Assembly (NCBI RefSeq): GCF_013304445.1
Contig: NZ_JAAITA010000013.1
Span: 24,949 to 88,948 of the forward strand
Reading direction: 5' to 3'
DNA from: Blautia hansenii
GTDB taxonomy: Bacteria > Bacillota > Clostridia > Lachnospirales > Lachnospiraceae
DNA length: 64,000 nucleotides
The notes beneath the pieces are model-generated. The model was not told where the DNA came from and searched no databases. It worked only from the letters and a program-made list of their open reading frames with translations. Numbering within the stretch: position 1 is the stretch's first letter; each line of letters begins with the position of its first letter. This document shows positions 1 to 9,159 of the stretch, piece after piece. The position numbers were made by a program, and so were the translations under genes.

Positions 1-423
1 CGCACTGATAGCCGGGGTGACACCGGAAAAATAGAAAATATCTCCCTCTTCCAAAATTTCTTCCCAGTGAAATTCAGAAGCCTCTGCAAGAGAAAGTGCG
101 CTGTATTCCCGGTCATATACGACATTCGTAGGACGGATGTTGCTGCCTTTTTCAAAATAATAAATGCCCAGACGAGAACCTCCCTTTAAAATATAGGAAG
201 TATCCACCCCGTAATGGCGTACTTCGTTTACCGCTGCCCGCCCTATTGGATTATCCGGAACCTTCGTGACAAAAGATACCGGGTCTTCCAGCATGGCTAA
301 AGACACAGCCACGTTGGCTTCTGCTCCTCCGTAGCTGGCTTCAAAATCTCTGGTCTGCAGAATCCGCAAATGTTCGGGCGTCTTCAGACGCAGCATAATT
401 TCTCCAAAAGTGACTACTTTCAT
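1..423 (-). CDS. kdgK: PfkB-family sugar kinase, probably 2-keto-3-deoxygluconate kinase (partial)
   Basis: Only the first 141 residues are visible; the gene runs off the window start. The ATG at 423 follows a GGAGG seven bases upstream. The N-terminus (VVTFGEIMLRLKTP) and the GGAEANVAVSLA segment near residue 36 match the sugar-binding start of PfkB/ribokinase-fold kinases, and the sequence resembles KdgK more than fructokinase. Such enzymes phosphorylate 2-keto-3-deoxygluconate in the cytoplasm during uronate breakdown. The C-terminal half with the anion hole and catalytic Asp is outside the window, so the substrate is an inference from N-terminal similarity only. Confidence 0.7.
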   Translation of the reverse strand, partial: MKVVTFGEIMLRLKTPEHLRILQTRDFEASYGGAEANVAVSLAMLEDPVSFVTKVPDNPIGRAAVNEVRHYGVDTSYILKGGSRLGIYYFEKGSNIRPTNVVYDREYSALSLAEASEFHWEEILEEGDIFYFSGVTPAISA

Positions 424-452
424 GTCAATGCCTCCATTCAAAATATACTTTC

Positions 453-1033
453 TTATTCTTTTCCAATGAATATTTCTTTTCCACAAAATGCAAACCCATA
501 CTTTCGGATTTTTTCCTGTGGAATTCCCTTTGAAGCCAATATCGCTGCATATTTTTTCTCGTCAATTTGTTTCAGCGCATTCTTCGCCGTATCTTCCAAA
601 CGCCTCTCACTGTCCGGGTCATGGGATACGGAAATTTTTCTTCCAGTGTCAAAAAAACGGAAGGTCGTCACGGCAACCCGGTTCATATATACATTCATTG
701 CTTTGACATCGTCTGACAATAATGCCTTCACAAAATCATTATAGCCACTGTCATAGTCAGCAAACCAACTCTGTATAATGGTTTCAAACATCATGCGGAC
801 TTCCCTATTTGTCAAAGAAAGAGAATAGAGAACTCGTCCCGTTTTCTGAAATTCTACCTGCTCCACTTTTAAATAACCACTGGCCAGAAAAAGACTCCAA
901 ATGGCACTTTCTTTTTCCTGCAGTTGTTCATAAATTATCTGCCTTTGATAAATTTCGTTTTATCAATATAAAAAGTATTCAAATCCTGTATTTTGCCAAA
1001 ATCCTGAAGACCAATACTGACGGTCTTTGCCAT
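453..1033 (-). pseudogene. Collapsed AAA-ATPase-like / PD-(D/E)XK nuclease family gene
   Basis: Two ends of one gene are joined with the middle missing. From the ATG at 1033 the frame reads MAKTVSIGLQDFGKIQDL and NTFYIDKTKFIKG, the usual N-terminus of the AAA-ATPase-like proteins abundant in Lachnospiraceae, then stops. In another frame the sequence continues at once with QIIYEQLQEKESAIWSLFL and runs to the family's usual C-terminus (IRKYGFAFCGKEIFIGK, ending at 453). Full-length members are about 500-550 residues; here roughly 190 codons remain. The P-loop region is gone and the join is out of frame, so no working product is expected. The 137-residue open stretch at 453-866 is the relict C-terminal nuclease-like domain. 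Confidence 0.75.
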
Positions 1034-1095
1034 AGAAATCACCTTCTTCCTGTTTCCATTATTATACACACCCCGGCAGGAAAACACAACCGCCC

Positions 1096-1575
1096 CTATT
1101 TATGATATGGCGCTCCCTCTATAATCCGATATCCTCTGTATATCTGCTCCAGCAAGATTACCCGCATAAGCTGATGAGGAAACGTCATTTTAGAGAAACT
1201 CAGCGCATAGTCGGACCGTTTCAGTACTTCTTCACCTAAGCCGATAGAACCACCGATAACGAAAGTCAGATGACTTTTCCCCTGTACACCCAGCGTTTCG
1301 ATTTTCTTTGCAAATTCCACGGAATCCAGCATTTTGCCGCCAATTTCCAGAGTAAGCACATAGGCGTCATCCTTTATATACCGCAGAATCCGTTCCCCTT
1401 CTTTTTGCCGTATTTGCCGTTCTACGGTCTCACTGGCCATATCCGGTGTCTTTTCATCTGCCACTTCTAATATTTCCAGCTTACCGTATTTGCTCAGTCG
1501 TTTGCTGTATTCCGCAATGGCATCTTTTAAGTATTTCTCCTTCAGTTTTCCCACTGTAATAACCGTAATTTTCAT
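1096..1575 (-). CDS. rlmH: 23S rRNA (pseudouridine1915-N3)-methyltransferase
   Basis: A 159-residue SPOUT methyltransferase of the usual family length. It methylates pseudouridine 1915 in helix 69 of 23S rRNA on assembled ribosomes, using SAM. The start ([17 protein letters not shown]), the central [14 protein letters not shown], the glycine-rich [14 protein letters not shown] and the C-terminal [19 protein letters not shown] are hallmark RlmH segments. The open frame extends 22 codons upstream, but family alignment supports the ATG at 1575. It lies 13 bases downstream of the DsrE-like gene and is probably co-transcribed with it. Confidence 0.95.
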   Translation of the reverse strand: MKITVITVGKLKEKYLKDAIAEYSKRLSKYGKLEILEVADEKTPDMASETVERQIRQKEGERILRYIKDDAYVLTLEIGGKMLDSVEFAKKIETLGVQGKSHLTFVIGGSIGLGEEVLKRSDYALSFSKMTFPHQLMRVILLEQIYRGYRIIEGAPYHK

Positions 1576-1588
1576 AATCGTTGTCCCT

Positions 1589-2134
1589 TTACGCTTTGAT
1601 ATAGGCAAATCCCTGGCTCTCTTTTTCCACCAGTTCTGCAATGCCGAGTTCTGCCAGTTTTACGCCGGATATCAATTCTGCTCCGGTAAGTGGTATCTGT
1701 TCCATGGCTTTTTGACACACTACAAATTTTATGCCTTCTGACTGCAGACTCCGGATTTTTTCATTTTCCTTAGAAGATGCGCGAAAAACAAAAATGCCCG
1801 TTCCTTCTGCCAGAATTTCCAGTTCCACACAGAGGCCCTTCCTTCTTCCGTATTTCAGCAGATTTTCGGCATCATCAAGGGCTTTTTGGACGCCGGATTC
1901 ACTGTCTGCATGAAAGATTGCCCTTTGCTTTTGTGTAAGCTTTGCGTCACTGTTTTCCTCCAAAACTTCATATTCCACCTCATCAAGGGACAGGGGAATA
2001 CCTGCAGGGCTTTTGACATTTACACCGCCGTACCAGGTACTTTCCACAGTAAAGATATCTCCTTCTTTGTAATCCATGGACCAGTCATTCATTTTATTGA
2101 TAATTCTGATTTTATCCTTTACTTTTGCCTTCAT
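1589..2134 (-). CDS. DsrE/DsrF-like protein with an N-terminal SH3-like domain
   Basis: 181 residues in two parts. Residues 1-60 look like a small beta-barrel with a conserved-looking [15 protein letters not shown] stretch that I cannot assign to a named family. Residues 65-181 resemble DsrE/YchN-like sulfur-relay proteins: an alpha/beta fold with [19 protein letters not shown] strands, a single Cys (VVCQKAM, about residue 142) and the typical ending [16 protein letters not shown]. In this family a Cys in that position may carry persulfide, but many members have no known role. It sits between the alkD-like gene and rlmH on one strand. Confidence 0.6.
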   Translation of the reverse strand: MKAKVKDKIRIINKMNDWSMDYKEGDIFTVESTWYGGVNVKSPAGIPLSLDEVEYEVLEENSDAKLTQKQRAIFHADSESGVQKALDDAENLLKYGRRKGLCVELEILAEGTGIFVFRASSKENEKIRSLQSEGIKFVVCQKAMEQIPLTGAELISGVKLAELGIAELVEKESQGFAYIKA

Positions 2135-2150
2135 GTCTTATCCTCATTTC

Positions 2151-2864
2151 TCACTTTCGTTTTAAGGTGTTCAGCCGTTCTTTGTCTGCTTTTTCTACCC
2201 GGTAAGATTCCTGGATTTTCTGAATGGCTTTGTTGTGGGTAAAGTCATCCAGAAGATTCTCTGTAAAGAGTCTTTCTGTCTCCCTGGGAAATTTGATGTA
2301 GCAAATAGAAACAGCCCAGGCCACTGCCATTTTTACATAATAACCTTCCTGGCGAATCTGCGAAAGCAAATCCAGTACCCTCTCCAGAAAAGCTTCACAG
2401 ATAAAGAAATCCAGCATACACACCACGGCAAAGCGCACCTGGTATTCGCTATGGCTGTATACATATTCTTCCAGGAAAGAAAACCAGTCTTCCTGGTTCT
2501 TTTTCATAAATTTATAGGTGGCACAGCAGCAATCGCAAACAGCCCAGTTATTGATATGAGGAACAAATTTTCTCAGTTCTGTTTTCTGTTCTTCCATAGT
2601 CAGACAGGCATAGCCGATCATCATGCCTCTTATCATTAATTCCTCATACACGGATAAGTCTGCCTCTTTGGCATATGCGTAATAATCTATTTTTGCCGCC
2701 TTTTTCGCGATTTTCCGTATGTTGGGCACCCGGACCCCCAGCATGGATTCCAGACCTGGCACCAGGGATTTGTGAAATTCTCCATATGCTTCCTCTGCAT
2801 GGCGAAGCAGTTCTTCCCGCACCCAGGCGGTGATATCTGTGTATTCTTCTGTTTTCTTTTCCAT
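2151..2864 (-). CDS. DNA alkylation repair protein, AlkD-like
   Basis: 237 residues of HEAT-like helical repeats, the fold of the AlkC/AlkD DNA glycosylases that release alkylated purines without base flipping. Recognisable parts are LGVRVPNIRKIAKKAAK near residue 50, MIRGMMIGYA, the NNWAVCDCCCATYKF segment and the repeat VYSHSEYQVRFAVVCMLDFF. The frame starts upstream at 2894, but the ATG at 2864 is preceded by GGAG and gives the usual N-terminus. The protein probably acts in the cytoplasm on chromosomal DNA. Confidence 0.85.
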   Translation of the reverse strand: MEKKTEEYTDITAWVREELLRHAEEAYGEFHKSLVPGLESMLGVRVPNIRKIAKKAAKIDYYAYAKEADLSVYEELMIRGMMIGYACLTMEEQKTELRKFVPHINNWAVCDCCCATYKFMKKNQEDWFSFLEEYVYSHSEYQVRFAVVCMLDFFICEAFLERVLDLLSQIRQEGYYVKMAVAWAVSICYIKFPRETERLFTENLLDDFTHNKAIQKIQESYRVEKADKERLNTLKRK

Positions 2865-2883
2865 GTCACCATCTCCATATAAC

Positions 2884-2932
2884 AAAAGGGACATCGCTTT
2901 AAGCCCCTTGTTATGTACTTAATGCGATGCCC
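2884..2932 (-). terminator. Terminator-like hairpin upstream of alkD, downstream of nfnB
   Basis: On the minus strand GGGCATCGC (2924-2932) pairs with GCGATGTCCC (2888-2897), extended inward by ATTAAG/CTTAA, and is followed by TTTTGTT. It lies 26 bases past the nfnB stop and just upstream of the alkD-like start, so it should end the nfnAB message. Confidence 0.7.
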
Positions 2933-2958
2933 TCTATGTATCTTATCTGTTTCTGCAA

Positions 2959-4353
2959 TTATTTTGCTTTGTTTTTGATAAACTCATCAATACCTTTTGC
3001 TGCCGCTTTTCCTGCCCCCATAGCCAGGATAACCGTTGCTGCGCCGGTTACGGCATCACCGCCTGCGTAAACACCTTCTTTTGATGTCTGTCCGCTTTCT
3101 TCGTCTGCAATGATACATTTTCTTCTGTTTACATCCAGACCAATGGTAGTGGAAGAAATCAGCGGGTTAGGTGAAGTTCCCAGAGACATGATAACAGTAT
3201 CTACATCCATCTCGAATTCAGAACCTTCAACAACAACCGGACGTCTTCTGCCGGAAGCATCCGGTTCCCCTAATTCCATGCGTACGCATTTGATGCCTTT
3301 TACCCAACCGTTTTCGTCTGCCAGAATTTCTACCGGATTTGTGAGAAGGTCAAAGATAATGCCTTCTTCTTTTGCGTGATGAACCTCTTCCTTTCTTGCC
3401 GGAAGCTCTTCTTCACTTCTTCTGTATACAACATGTACTTCTGCGCCCAGACGAAGAGCTGTTCTTGCAGCATCCATAGCTACGTTTCCGCCGCCTACAA
3501 CAACGACTTTTTTACCTGTTACAATAGGGGTATCATAGTCTTCACGGAAAGCCTTCATCAGATTGCTTCTGGTCAGGTATTCGTTTGCAGAGAATACCCC
3601 GTTTGATACTTCTCCGGGAATACCCATGAACATTGGAAGGCCGGCACCGGAGCCGATAAATACAGCTTCAAAGCCTTCGTTTTCCATTAATTCATCTACT
3701 GTAGTGGATTTACCGATGATGACATTTGTTTCAATTTTAACGCCAAGAGATTTTACGTTTTCCACTTCTTCTTTTACTACTTTGTCTTTCGGAAGACGGA
3801 ATTCCGGAATTCCGTATACCAGTACGCCGCCCGGCTGGTGCAGGGCTTCAAAGATAGTTACATCATAGCCCATTTTAGCCAAATCTCCGGCGCAGGTAAG
3901 TCCGGAAGGACCGGAACCGATAACGGCTACCTTATGACCGTTCTTTTCAGCAGGCGCTTCGGGTTTGATACCGTTTTCTTTTGCCCAGTCAGCTACGAAA
4001 CGTTCCAGCTTACCGATGGAAACGGCTTCTCCTTTGATACCGCGGATACAAACGCCTTCACACTGGGATTCCTGAGGACATACACGTCCGCAGACAGCCG
4101 GCAGTGCGCTGGACTGACCGATGATTTTGTATGCCTCTGCGAAGTTGCCCTCTTTTACTTCGTGAATAAATGCAGGAATGTTGATGGATACCGGACATCC
4201 TTTCACACATTTGGCATTCTTGCAGTTCAAGCAGCGGGCTGCTTCTTCCATTGCTTCTTCTTTGTTATATCCCAGACAAACTTCTTCAAAATTTGTTGCT
4301 CTTACCTTTGGGTCCTGTTCTCTTACAGGAACTTTTTCTAATACGCTGCCCAT
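2959..4353 (-). CDS. nfnB: NADPH-dependent glutamate synthase-type flavoprotein, NfnB-like subunit
   Basis: 464 residues matching the homotetrameric GltA/SudA group. The N-terminal ferredoxin-like domain carries CLNCKNAKCVKGCP (about 41-54) and CGRVCPQESQCEGVC (about 88-102) for two [4Fe-4S] clusters. It is followed by an FAD site (VIGSGPSGLTCAGDLAK) and an NADP site (VVVVGGGNVAMDAARTALR). Next to an NfnA-type gene, with TAATG stop/start overlap, it most likely forms the bifurcating NADH-dependent ferredoxin:NADP+ oxidoreductase of anaerobic Clostridia. Annotation as glutamate synthase small subunit is the common alternative; no large subunit gltB is near, which favours Nfn. Confidence 0.85.
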   Translation of the reverse strand: MGSVLEKVPVREQDPKVRATNFEEVCLGYNKEEAMEEAARCLNCKNAKCVKGCPVSINIPAFIHEVKEGNFAEAYKIIGQSSALPAVCGRVCPQESQCEGVCIRGIKGEAVSIGKLERFVADWAKENGIKPEAPAEKNGHKVAVIGSGPSGLTCAGDLAKMGYDVTIFEALHQPGGVLVYGIPEFRLPKDKVVKEEVENVKSLGVKIETNVIIGKSTTVDELMENEGFEAVFIGSGAGLPMFMGIPGEVSNGVFSANEYLTRSNLMKAFREDYDTPIVTGKKVVVVGGGNVAMDAARTALRLGAEVHVVYRRSEEELPARKEEVHHAKEEGIIFDLLTNPVEILADENGWVKGIKCVRMELGEPDASGRRRPVVVEGSEFEMDVDTVIMSLGTSPNPLISSTTIGLDVNRRKCIIADEESGQTSKEGVYAGGDAVTGAATVILAMGAGKAAAKGIDEFIKNKAK

Positions 4354-5240
4354 TATTCGTCACCTCCGCAGTTTCCGCATCCGCCGTGATGAGTCTCTCC
4401 TTCACGTTCTTTTAACAATGCTCTTCCTTCTTCTGTCTTGTACATCTGCTGTCTTTTCATAGCCAAATCCCAGTCAATTAAGTGACCGTCAAATTCCGGA
4501 CCGTCTACGCAGGCAAATTTCACTTCTCCGCCTACGATGACACGACAGGCACCGCACATACCAGTACCGTCTACCATAATCGGGTTCATGGATACGATAG
4601 TAGGAATTTCGTATTTCTTTGTGGTCAGGCAGCAAAATTTCATCATAATCATAGGTCCGATGGCTACACAGCGAGTGTATTTCTTACCTTCCGCAACCAG
4701 GTCGTCAATCACCTTCGTAACCATACCGCTGCGTCCGTAGGAACCGTCATCTGTGGTGATATACAGGTTTCCTGCAACCGCTTCCATTTCTTTTTCCAGA
4801 ATGATTAAGTCTTTTGTCTTGGCACCTACGATAACGTCTGCGTCAATGCCGTGTTCATGCAGCCATTTTACCTGCGGGTAAACAGGTGCAGTACCTACAC
4901 CGCCTGCAACGAACAGAATTTTTTCTTTCTTTAACTCTTCTAAATCTTCATGTACAAATTCAGATGGACAGCCCAGGGGACCTACAAAGTCCTCAAATGC
5001 ATCTTTTGCCTGTAATTTTGCAAATTTTTCTGTAGAGGCGCCAATCGGCTGAAATACAATGGTAACTGTGCCTGCCTCTCTGTCATAATCACAGATGGTC
5101 AGGGGAATTCTCTCTCCCGCATCATCTAATTTCACAATGATAAACTGACCCGGCTCGCAGTGTTTTGCGACCATTGGTGCTTCGACTTCCATGAGATATA
5201 CAATCTCATTCAGCTTTTCTGCTTTTAGAATCTTATACAT
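4353..5240 (-). CDS. nfnA: Sulfide/dihydroorotate dehydrogenase-like FAD/NAD-binding subunit, NfnA-like
   Basis: 295 residues. It has a ferredoxin-reductase beta-barrel (EPGQFIIVKLDDAGERIPLT), a Rossmann NAD domain (LFVAGGVGTAPVYPQ) and a C-terminal [2Fe-2S] Cys cluster (MKFCCLTTKKYEIPT, then GMCGACRV and FACVDGPEFDG), as in NfnA and PyrK-like proteins. The C-terminus ends in the extra Cys/His-rich tail HHGGCGNCGGDE. The ATG at 5240 with GGAGG upstream gives the family N-terminus MYKILKAEKLNEIVYLMEV; the longer frame to 5369 overlaps the promoter. The stop overlaps the nfnB start by one base, indicating translational coupling and a heterodimer. Confidence 0.85.
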   Translation of the reverse strand: MYKILKAEKLNEIVYLMEVEAPMVAKHCEPGQFIIVKLDDAGERIPLTICDYDREAGTVTIVFQPIGASTEKFAKLQAKDAFEDFVGPLGCPSEFVHEDLEELKKEKILFVAGGVGTAPVYPQVKWLHEHGIDADVIVGAKTKDLIILEKEMEAVAGNLYITTDDGSYGRSGMVTKVIDDLVAEGKKYTRCVAIGPMIMMKFCCLTTKKYEIPTIVSMNPIMVDGTGMCGACRVIVGGEVKFACVDGPEFDGHLIDWDLAMKRQQMYKTEEGRALLKEREGETHHGGCGNCGGDE

Positions 5241-5340
5241 AATGTCCTCCTCATATTTCATCCAAAATACCGGCTTTCTGGCTTTGCATTTCCCAGTGGG
5301 TGCATCTTTTGTCGATATATTGTTATGATTACTATTCTCC

Positions 5341-5376
5341 AGTATAAGACAATCGGACTGAAAATTCAATCCGATT
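5341..5376 (-). promoter_or_regulatory. nfnAB promoter with an overlapping inverted repeat
   Basis: On the minus strand TTGAAT (5364-5369), a 17-base spacer and TATACT (5341-5346) form a sigma-A-type promoter about 100 bases before nfnA. An inverted repeat (AATCGGATTGAA ... TTCAGTCCGATT, 5351-5376, one mismatch) covers the -35 box and spacer, a typical repressor position. It could instead be a weak terminator for the upstream zinc-ribbon gene, but no clear U-tract follows. Confidence 0.5.
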
Positions 5377-5434
5377 TCTTAGTACCGCACAGAATTTGTG
5401 CAGATTGCTGTATTATTTAATTATTTTTACGGAT

Positions 5435-6565
5435 TTATCCATAAAATACATAGATGGCGCTGCTGATCTGGCTGACCTTACCTCTGGAATCTACAGCAAT
5501 CGCGGAAAAGGTGTGTTCTCCTTCGGGCATCGTAATGGGACCGGTGTACTTTTCGCTTTCTGTGGTGGGTTCTGCGTCGAAGGCATAATAAATATCACAG
5601 CCGTCAGGAGCTGTTACAATAATTTCTGCCGCATACTCATATTTGTCAGAAGGTGGCGAAATCTGAGGCTTTTCCGGTGCTTTAAAGGTCAGGTGGTAAG
5701 TCTCTTTTCCTACTTCGCTGGAAATACCCTTTTCGTTATAGGCAATGTATTTCAAAGTGAAGTCTCCTTCTTCGTCCAGAAGAATCGAACCGTTATATTC
5801 CTGGCTACTGCTGTCCGGGTCTGTGCCATCCAGGGTGTAATACACTTTTGTGCCCGAAGACAGAGTACCCATCTGTATTTTTACTTCTTCACTGTAACTG
5901 CCACCTGCGGGAGAAACGGAAGGAAGTTCACAGACATAGCTCTGATATTTTGACTTCATGCTGTCTGTCGCCGTGCTCATCAAATCACGTATTTTATCAT
6001 ATTCCTTATTTTTTTCATACAGACGAAGCACTTCACCGTAGGCATTGGTGCTGTCCGGGTGGTTTTCCACAACGGATAAGAGAATGGAAAGAGCCGCTTC
6101 CTCGTTTCCCTCTTTCAGATAAATCTTCGCTTCCAGAATGTTGGCCTCTGCGCTGTCGGGATTTAAAGACAGCGCCCGCTCTACATATTTCAGTGCTTCG
6201 CTGTAAGCTTTATTGCTGAATTCTGTTTCCGCCTGGGCCATCTGGAAATCAAAGGAATTTATTTGGGTCTGATACACAAAAAACAGACCTGCACCTACGA
6301 CTACTGCCACCGCTGCTGCAGTACCTGCCAGAATCATTCTCTTTTTCCTTTTTTTTCTCCGCTCCTGTTCGGCCTTTCGTTGAAGACGTTCTCTCTCTTT
6401 ATGTGCTTCCAGTTCTTTCTTTCGCTGCTCCTGTTCCTGGAGTTCCTTCTGCCGTATCAGGGTTTCTAAGGTATTGTATTCCGGTATCCATTGAATCTCT
6501 TTGCCGCATTTTGGACAAAACAGAGTGCCTTCTTCATACTCTGCTCCACAGTTTCTACATTTCAT
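5435..6565 (-). CDS. Zinc-ribbon membrane protein with TPR and chitobiase-like C-terminal repeats
   Basis: 376 residues. A cytoplasmic zinc ribbon (C3, C6, C17, C20) is followed by a highly charged coiled coil (about 35-75, Glu/Lys/Arg/Gln), one transmembrane helix (about 77-98), a TPR-like segment (about 110-200, AYSEALKYVERALSLNPDS) and two beta-sandwich repeats of the Fn3-associated/CHB_HEX_C type (VYYTLDGTDPDSSS and IYYAFDAEPTTES cores). The predicted topology is zinc ribbon inside, repeats outside. It starts 19 bases after ftsK and is probably the last gene of that operon. The function is unknown; a scaffold or sensor at the cell surface would fit. Confidence 0.75.
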   Translation of the reverse strand: MKCRNCGAEYEEGTLFCPKCGKEIQWIPEYNTLETLIRQKELQEQEQRKKELEAHKERERLQRKAEQERRKKRKKRMILAGTAAAVAVVVGAGLFFVYQTQINSFDFQMAQAETEFSNKAYSEALKYVERALSLNPDSAEANILEAKIYLKEGNEEAALSILLSVVENHPDSTNAYGEVLRLYEKNKEYDKIRDLMSTATDSMKSKYQSYVCELPSVSPAGGSYSEEVKIQMGTLSSGTKVYYTLDGTDPDSSSQEYNGSILLDEEGDFTLKYIAYNEKGISSEVGKETYHLTFKAPEKPQISPPSDKYEYAAEIIVTAPDGCDIYYAFDAEPTTESEKYTGPITMPEGEHTFSAIAVDSRGKVSQISSAIYVFYG

Positions 6566-6584
6566 GTATTTTCATCCTCATTTT

Positions 6585-9140
6585 CTATAAATACTCATCA
6601 ATAAACTGCTCGAATTCTTCCATAGACATCAGGACTTTTCTAGGCTTTGTCCCTTCTTCTTCGCCTACAACTCCGGCTTCGCACAGTTGGTCCATGATTC
6701 TGGCCGCCCGGTTAAAACCGATTTTAAACATTCTCTGCAGCATGCCGATAGAAGCTTTGTCTTTCTCAATAATAAATTTTCCCGCATCTTTAAAGTAAGC
6801 GTCTCGCTCGTTGGCAGTATCTGTCGCTGATGAAGAAGCTTCTTTTACTGCCTCGATTTTCTCCTGGATTTCCTGACTGTAAGCAGCCGAAGGATTCTGG
6901 CTTGCAAGAAATTCTACTACTGCGCTGACCTCCTGATCGCTGACGAAAGCGCCCTGTACCCTGGCCGGTTTCTGATAGCCTTGGGGATAAAAGAGCATAT
7001 CGCCCTTTCCAAGCAGTTTCTCTGCACCGTTCATGTCCAGAATGGTTCTGGAATCCACACCAGAGGATACAGAAAAAGCAATTCTGGAAGGCATATTTGC
7101 TTTAATCAGACCTGTAATAACATTTACGGAAGGACGCTGAGTAGCAATAATCAGGTGAATTCCAGCCGCTCTTGCAAGCTGGGCCAGGCGGCAAATGGAA
7201 TCTTCCACCTCTCCCGGCGCCACCATCATAAGGTCTGCAAGCTCGTCCACAATAATGACAATCTGCGGCAGCCTTGGCGGTTTTTTGTCTGCTTCGATAT
7301 CCGTCAGGGCATCCACTTTTGCGTTGTATCCTTTGATATCCCGCACATTGTACTGGGCAAATTTGTTATATCGCTCGGTCATTTCCGCTACAGCCCAGTT
7401 TAAGGCTCCAGCCGCTTTTTTCGGGTCTGTCACCACCGGAATAAACAGGTGCGGAATGCCATTGTAAACGCTCAGTTCCACCACCTTGGGGTCAATCATA
7501 ATCAATTTCACTTCTTCCGGTGAGGATTTATATAGAATACTCATAATCAGTGTGTTGATACATACTGATTTACCGGAACCAGTGGCACCTGCGATGAGTA
7601 AATGGGGCATTTTCGCAATGTCGGCAATAACCGGTTTTCCGGCAATATCTTTTCCTGCTGCAAAAGCCAGTCTGGATTCGCTTTTCTGAAATGCGTCAGA
7701 CTGAATCAGTTCCCGAAGCATAACCGTACTGTTGTTGGCATTTGGAACCTCAATTCCCACAGCCGCTTTACCGGGAATCGGTGCTTCAATACGAATGTCT
7801 GTCGCCGCCAGATTCAGCTTGATATCATCGGTAAGACTGACAATTTTGCTGACCTTTACTCCTTGTTCCGGCTGCAGTTCATATCTGGTAACTGTAGGGC
7901 CGCAGCTGACATTCGTAATCGTAACGTTTACACCGAAGTTATGTAGGGTTTCCTGGAGCTTTCCTGCTGTTTCCCGCAGGTGTGCATTGGAATCCCCATT
8001 GCTTTTTGTGCCTTTTTTCAAAAGGGAAACCGGAGGGAAGGTATATTCCTTTTTCTCTTGTACTTCCTTTGCGGCAATTTCGTTTTTGACATCATCCACA
8101 CCTTTTTGAATCTCTTCCTTAGAAGAGCGAGGATTTTTCCCGTGGCTGCCCTCCGTTTTTTCTGATTTTTGTTCTTTTGCCGGTATTTCTTCAGCTGTAT
8201 CTTCGACTCCGTCCTCTAAGACTGCAATTTCCTCAATATCCTGCACCAGATGGTCTGCCCTCTGAATAGGGAAAGCTTTTTCCGGTACAAAAGGCTCGTC
8301 TACAGGATTTTCTTTTGCAGGTTCCTCTTTGGGCGGTTCTGCAGTGAAGAAAGTAGGAATTTCCCTGCCCTGTTTTTGATGATGCGGCTGTTGCTGTTTT
8401 TCCTCCCGGCGCTCTTTTCGGCGGGAAGAGTGTTCTTCTTCGGCCTCCGCCTGCAAAGCTTCTGCCTGTTCCTGACGGATTCTGGCTGCTTCGATTCTCC
8501 GGGCACGGCTTTGCGCTGCGTGACGGTAAGCCCATCGGCTGCATTTGCGAATCATGTCAAACATGGATTTTTGGGTAATCAGTACCAAGGAAATCATAAT
8601 AGCAGCAACGGTAATGGCATAGGTACCTACTGTTCCAAAGGCCTGTACACAGAGCCTGCACAAAAGACCGCCCAGAATCCCTCCTCCGGTCTTATATTCT
8701 GCTGAAACCTGATAATAAGTCAGTATGGAATCTTCATATACTGCCCCTTCTGTCAGAAGCTGCATAAACATACACATGGCAATGAATAAAAGTAAAAATC
8801 CCACCATTTTTCGGTAAGCTCTGGGATTTCGGCTATTAGATATGACAAAGGCCACTCCCAGGAACAGAAAGATGGGCAGAGGATAGCAAATCAGACCTAC
8901 CAGTCCAAAAAAGAAACTGCTGATGGCATTTCCTACAGCCCCGCCTACACCAAAGTTGCTGACTAGAAGGACAATGGAGATTGTCAGTACAATCCACAGA
9001 GTAATTTCAGACTCTACAGAACTGGATGTATGCTCAGTTGCCCCCCTCTTTGCCTGTGTTTTCGTATTCTTTTTTCTGCTGCTGGAAGTCTTTGCGGAAG
9101 TATTTCTGCTTCCGGTGCTTCTTTTTCTCGCTGCCGCCAT
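6585..9140 (-). CDS. ftsK: DNA translocase FtsK/SpoIIIE
   Basis: 851 residues from the ATG at 9140, chosen because its Shine-Dalgarno GGAG is eight bases away against three for the ATG at 9146. An N-terminal membrane domain of about four helices (45-190) is followed by a long charged, low-complexity linker (about 205-385). The RecA-like motor has Walker [12 protein letters not shown] near residue 520 and Walker [14 protein letters not shown]. The C-terminal gamma winged helix (about 787-851, [20 protein letters not shown]) reads KOPS/SRS-type DNA sites. The hexamer pumps chromosome through the division or sporulation septum. Confidence 0.95.
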   Translation of the reverse strand: MAAARKRSTGSRNTSAKTSSSRKKNTKTQAKRGATEHTSSSVESEITLWIVLTISIVLLVSNFGVGGAVGNAISSFFFGLVGLICYPLPIFLFLGVAFVISNSRNPRAYRKMVGFLLLFIAMCMFMQLLTEGAVYEDSILTYYQVSAEYKTGGGILGGLLCRLCVQAFGTVGTYAITVAAIMISLVLITQKSMFDMIRKCSRWAYRHAAQSRARRIEAARIRQEQAEALQAEAEEEHSSRRKERREEKQQQPHHQKQGREIPTFFTAEPPKEEPAKENPVDEPFVPEKAFPIQRADHLVQDIEEIAVLEDGVEDTAEEIPAKEQKSEKTEGSHGKNPRSSKEEIQKGVDDVKNEIAAKEVQEKKEYTFPPVSLLKKGTKSNGDSNAHLRETAGKLQETLHNFGVNVTITNVSCGPTVTRYELQPEQGVKVSKIVSLTDDIKLNLAATDIRIEAPIPGKAAVGIEVPNANNSTVMLRELIQSDAFQKSESRLAFAAGKDIAGKPVIADIAKMPHLLIAGATGSGKSVCINTLIMSILYKSSPEEVKLIMIDPKVVELSVYNGIPHLFIPVVTDPKKAAGALNWAVAEMTERYNKFAQYNVRDIKGYNAKVDALTDIEADKKPPRLPQIVIIVDELADLMMVAPGEVEDSICRLAQLARAAGIHLIIATQRPSVNVITGLIKANMPSRIAFSVSSGVDSRTILDMNGAEKLLGKGDMLFYPQGYQKPARVQGAFVSDQEVSAVVEFLASQNPSAAYSQEIQEKIEAVKEASSSATDTANERDAYFKDAGKFIIEKDKASIGMLQRMFKIGFNRAARIMDQLCEAGVVGEEEGTKPRKVLMSMEEFEQFIDEYL

Positions 9141-9159
9141 AATCATGTTCTCCCCTTAC

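Noticed and set aside
2959..5240. Glutamate synthase (GltBD) assignment
   Set aside because: No large subunit is present and the adjacent ferredoxin-reductase subunit fits NfnAB, so the bifurcating enzyme is preferred.
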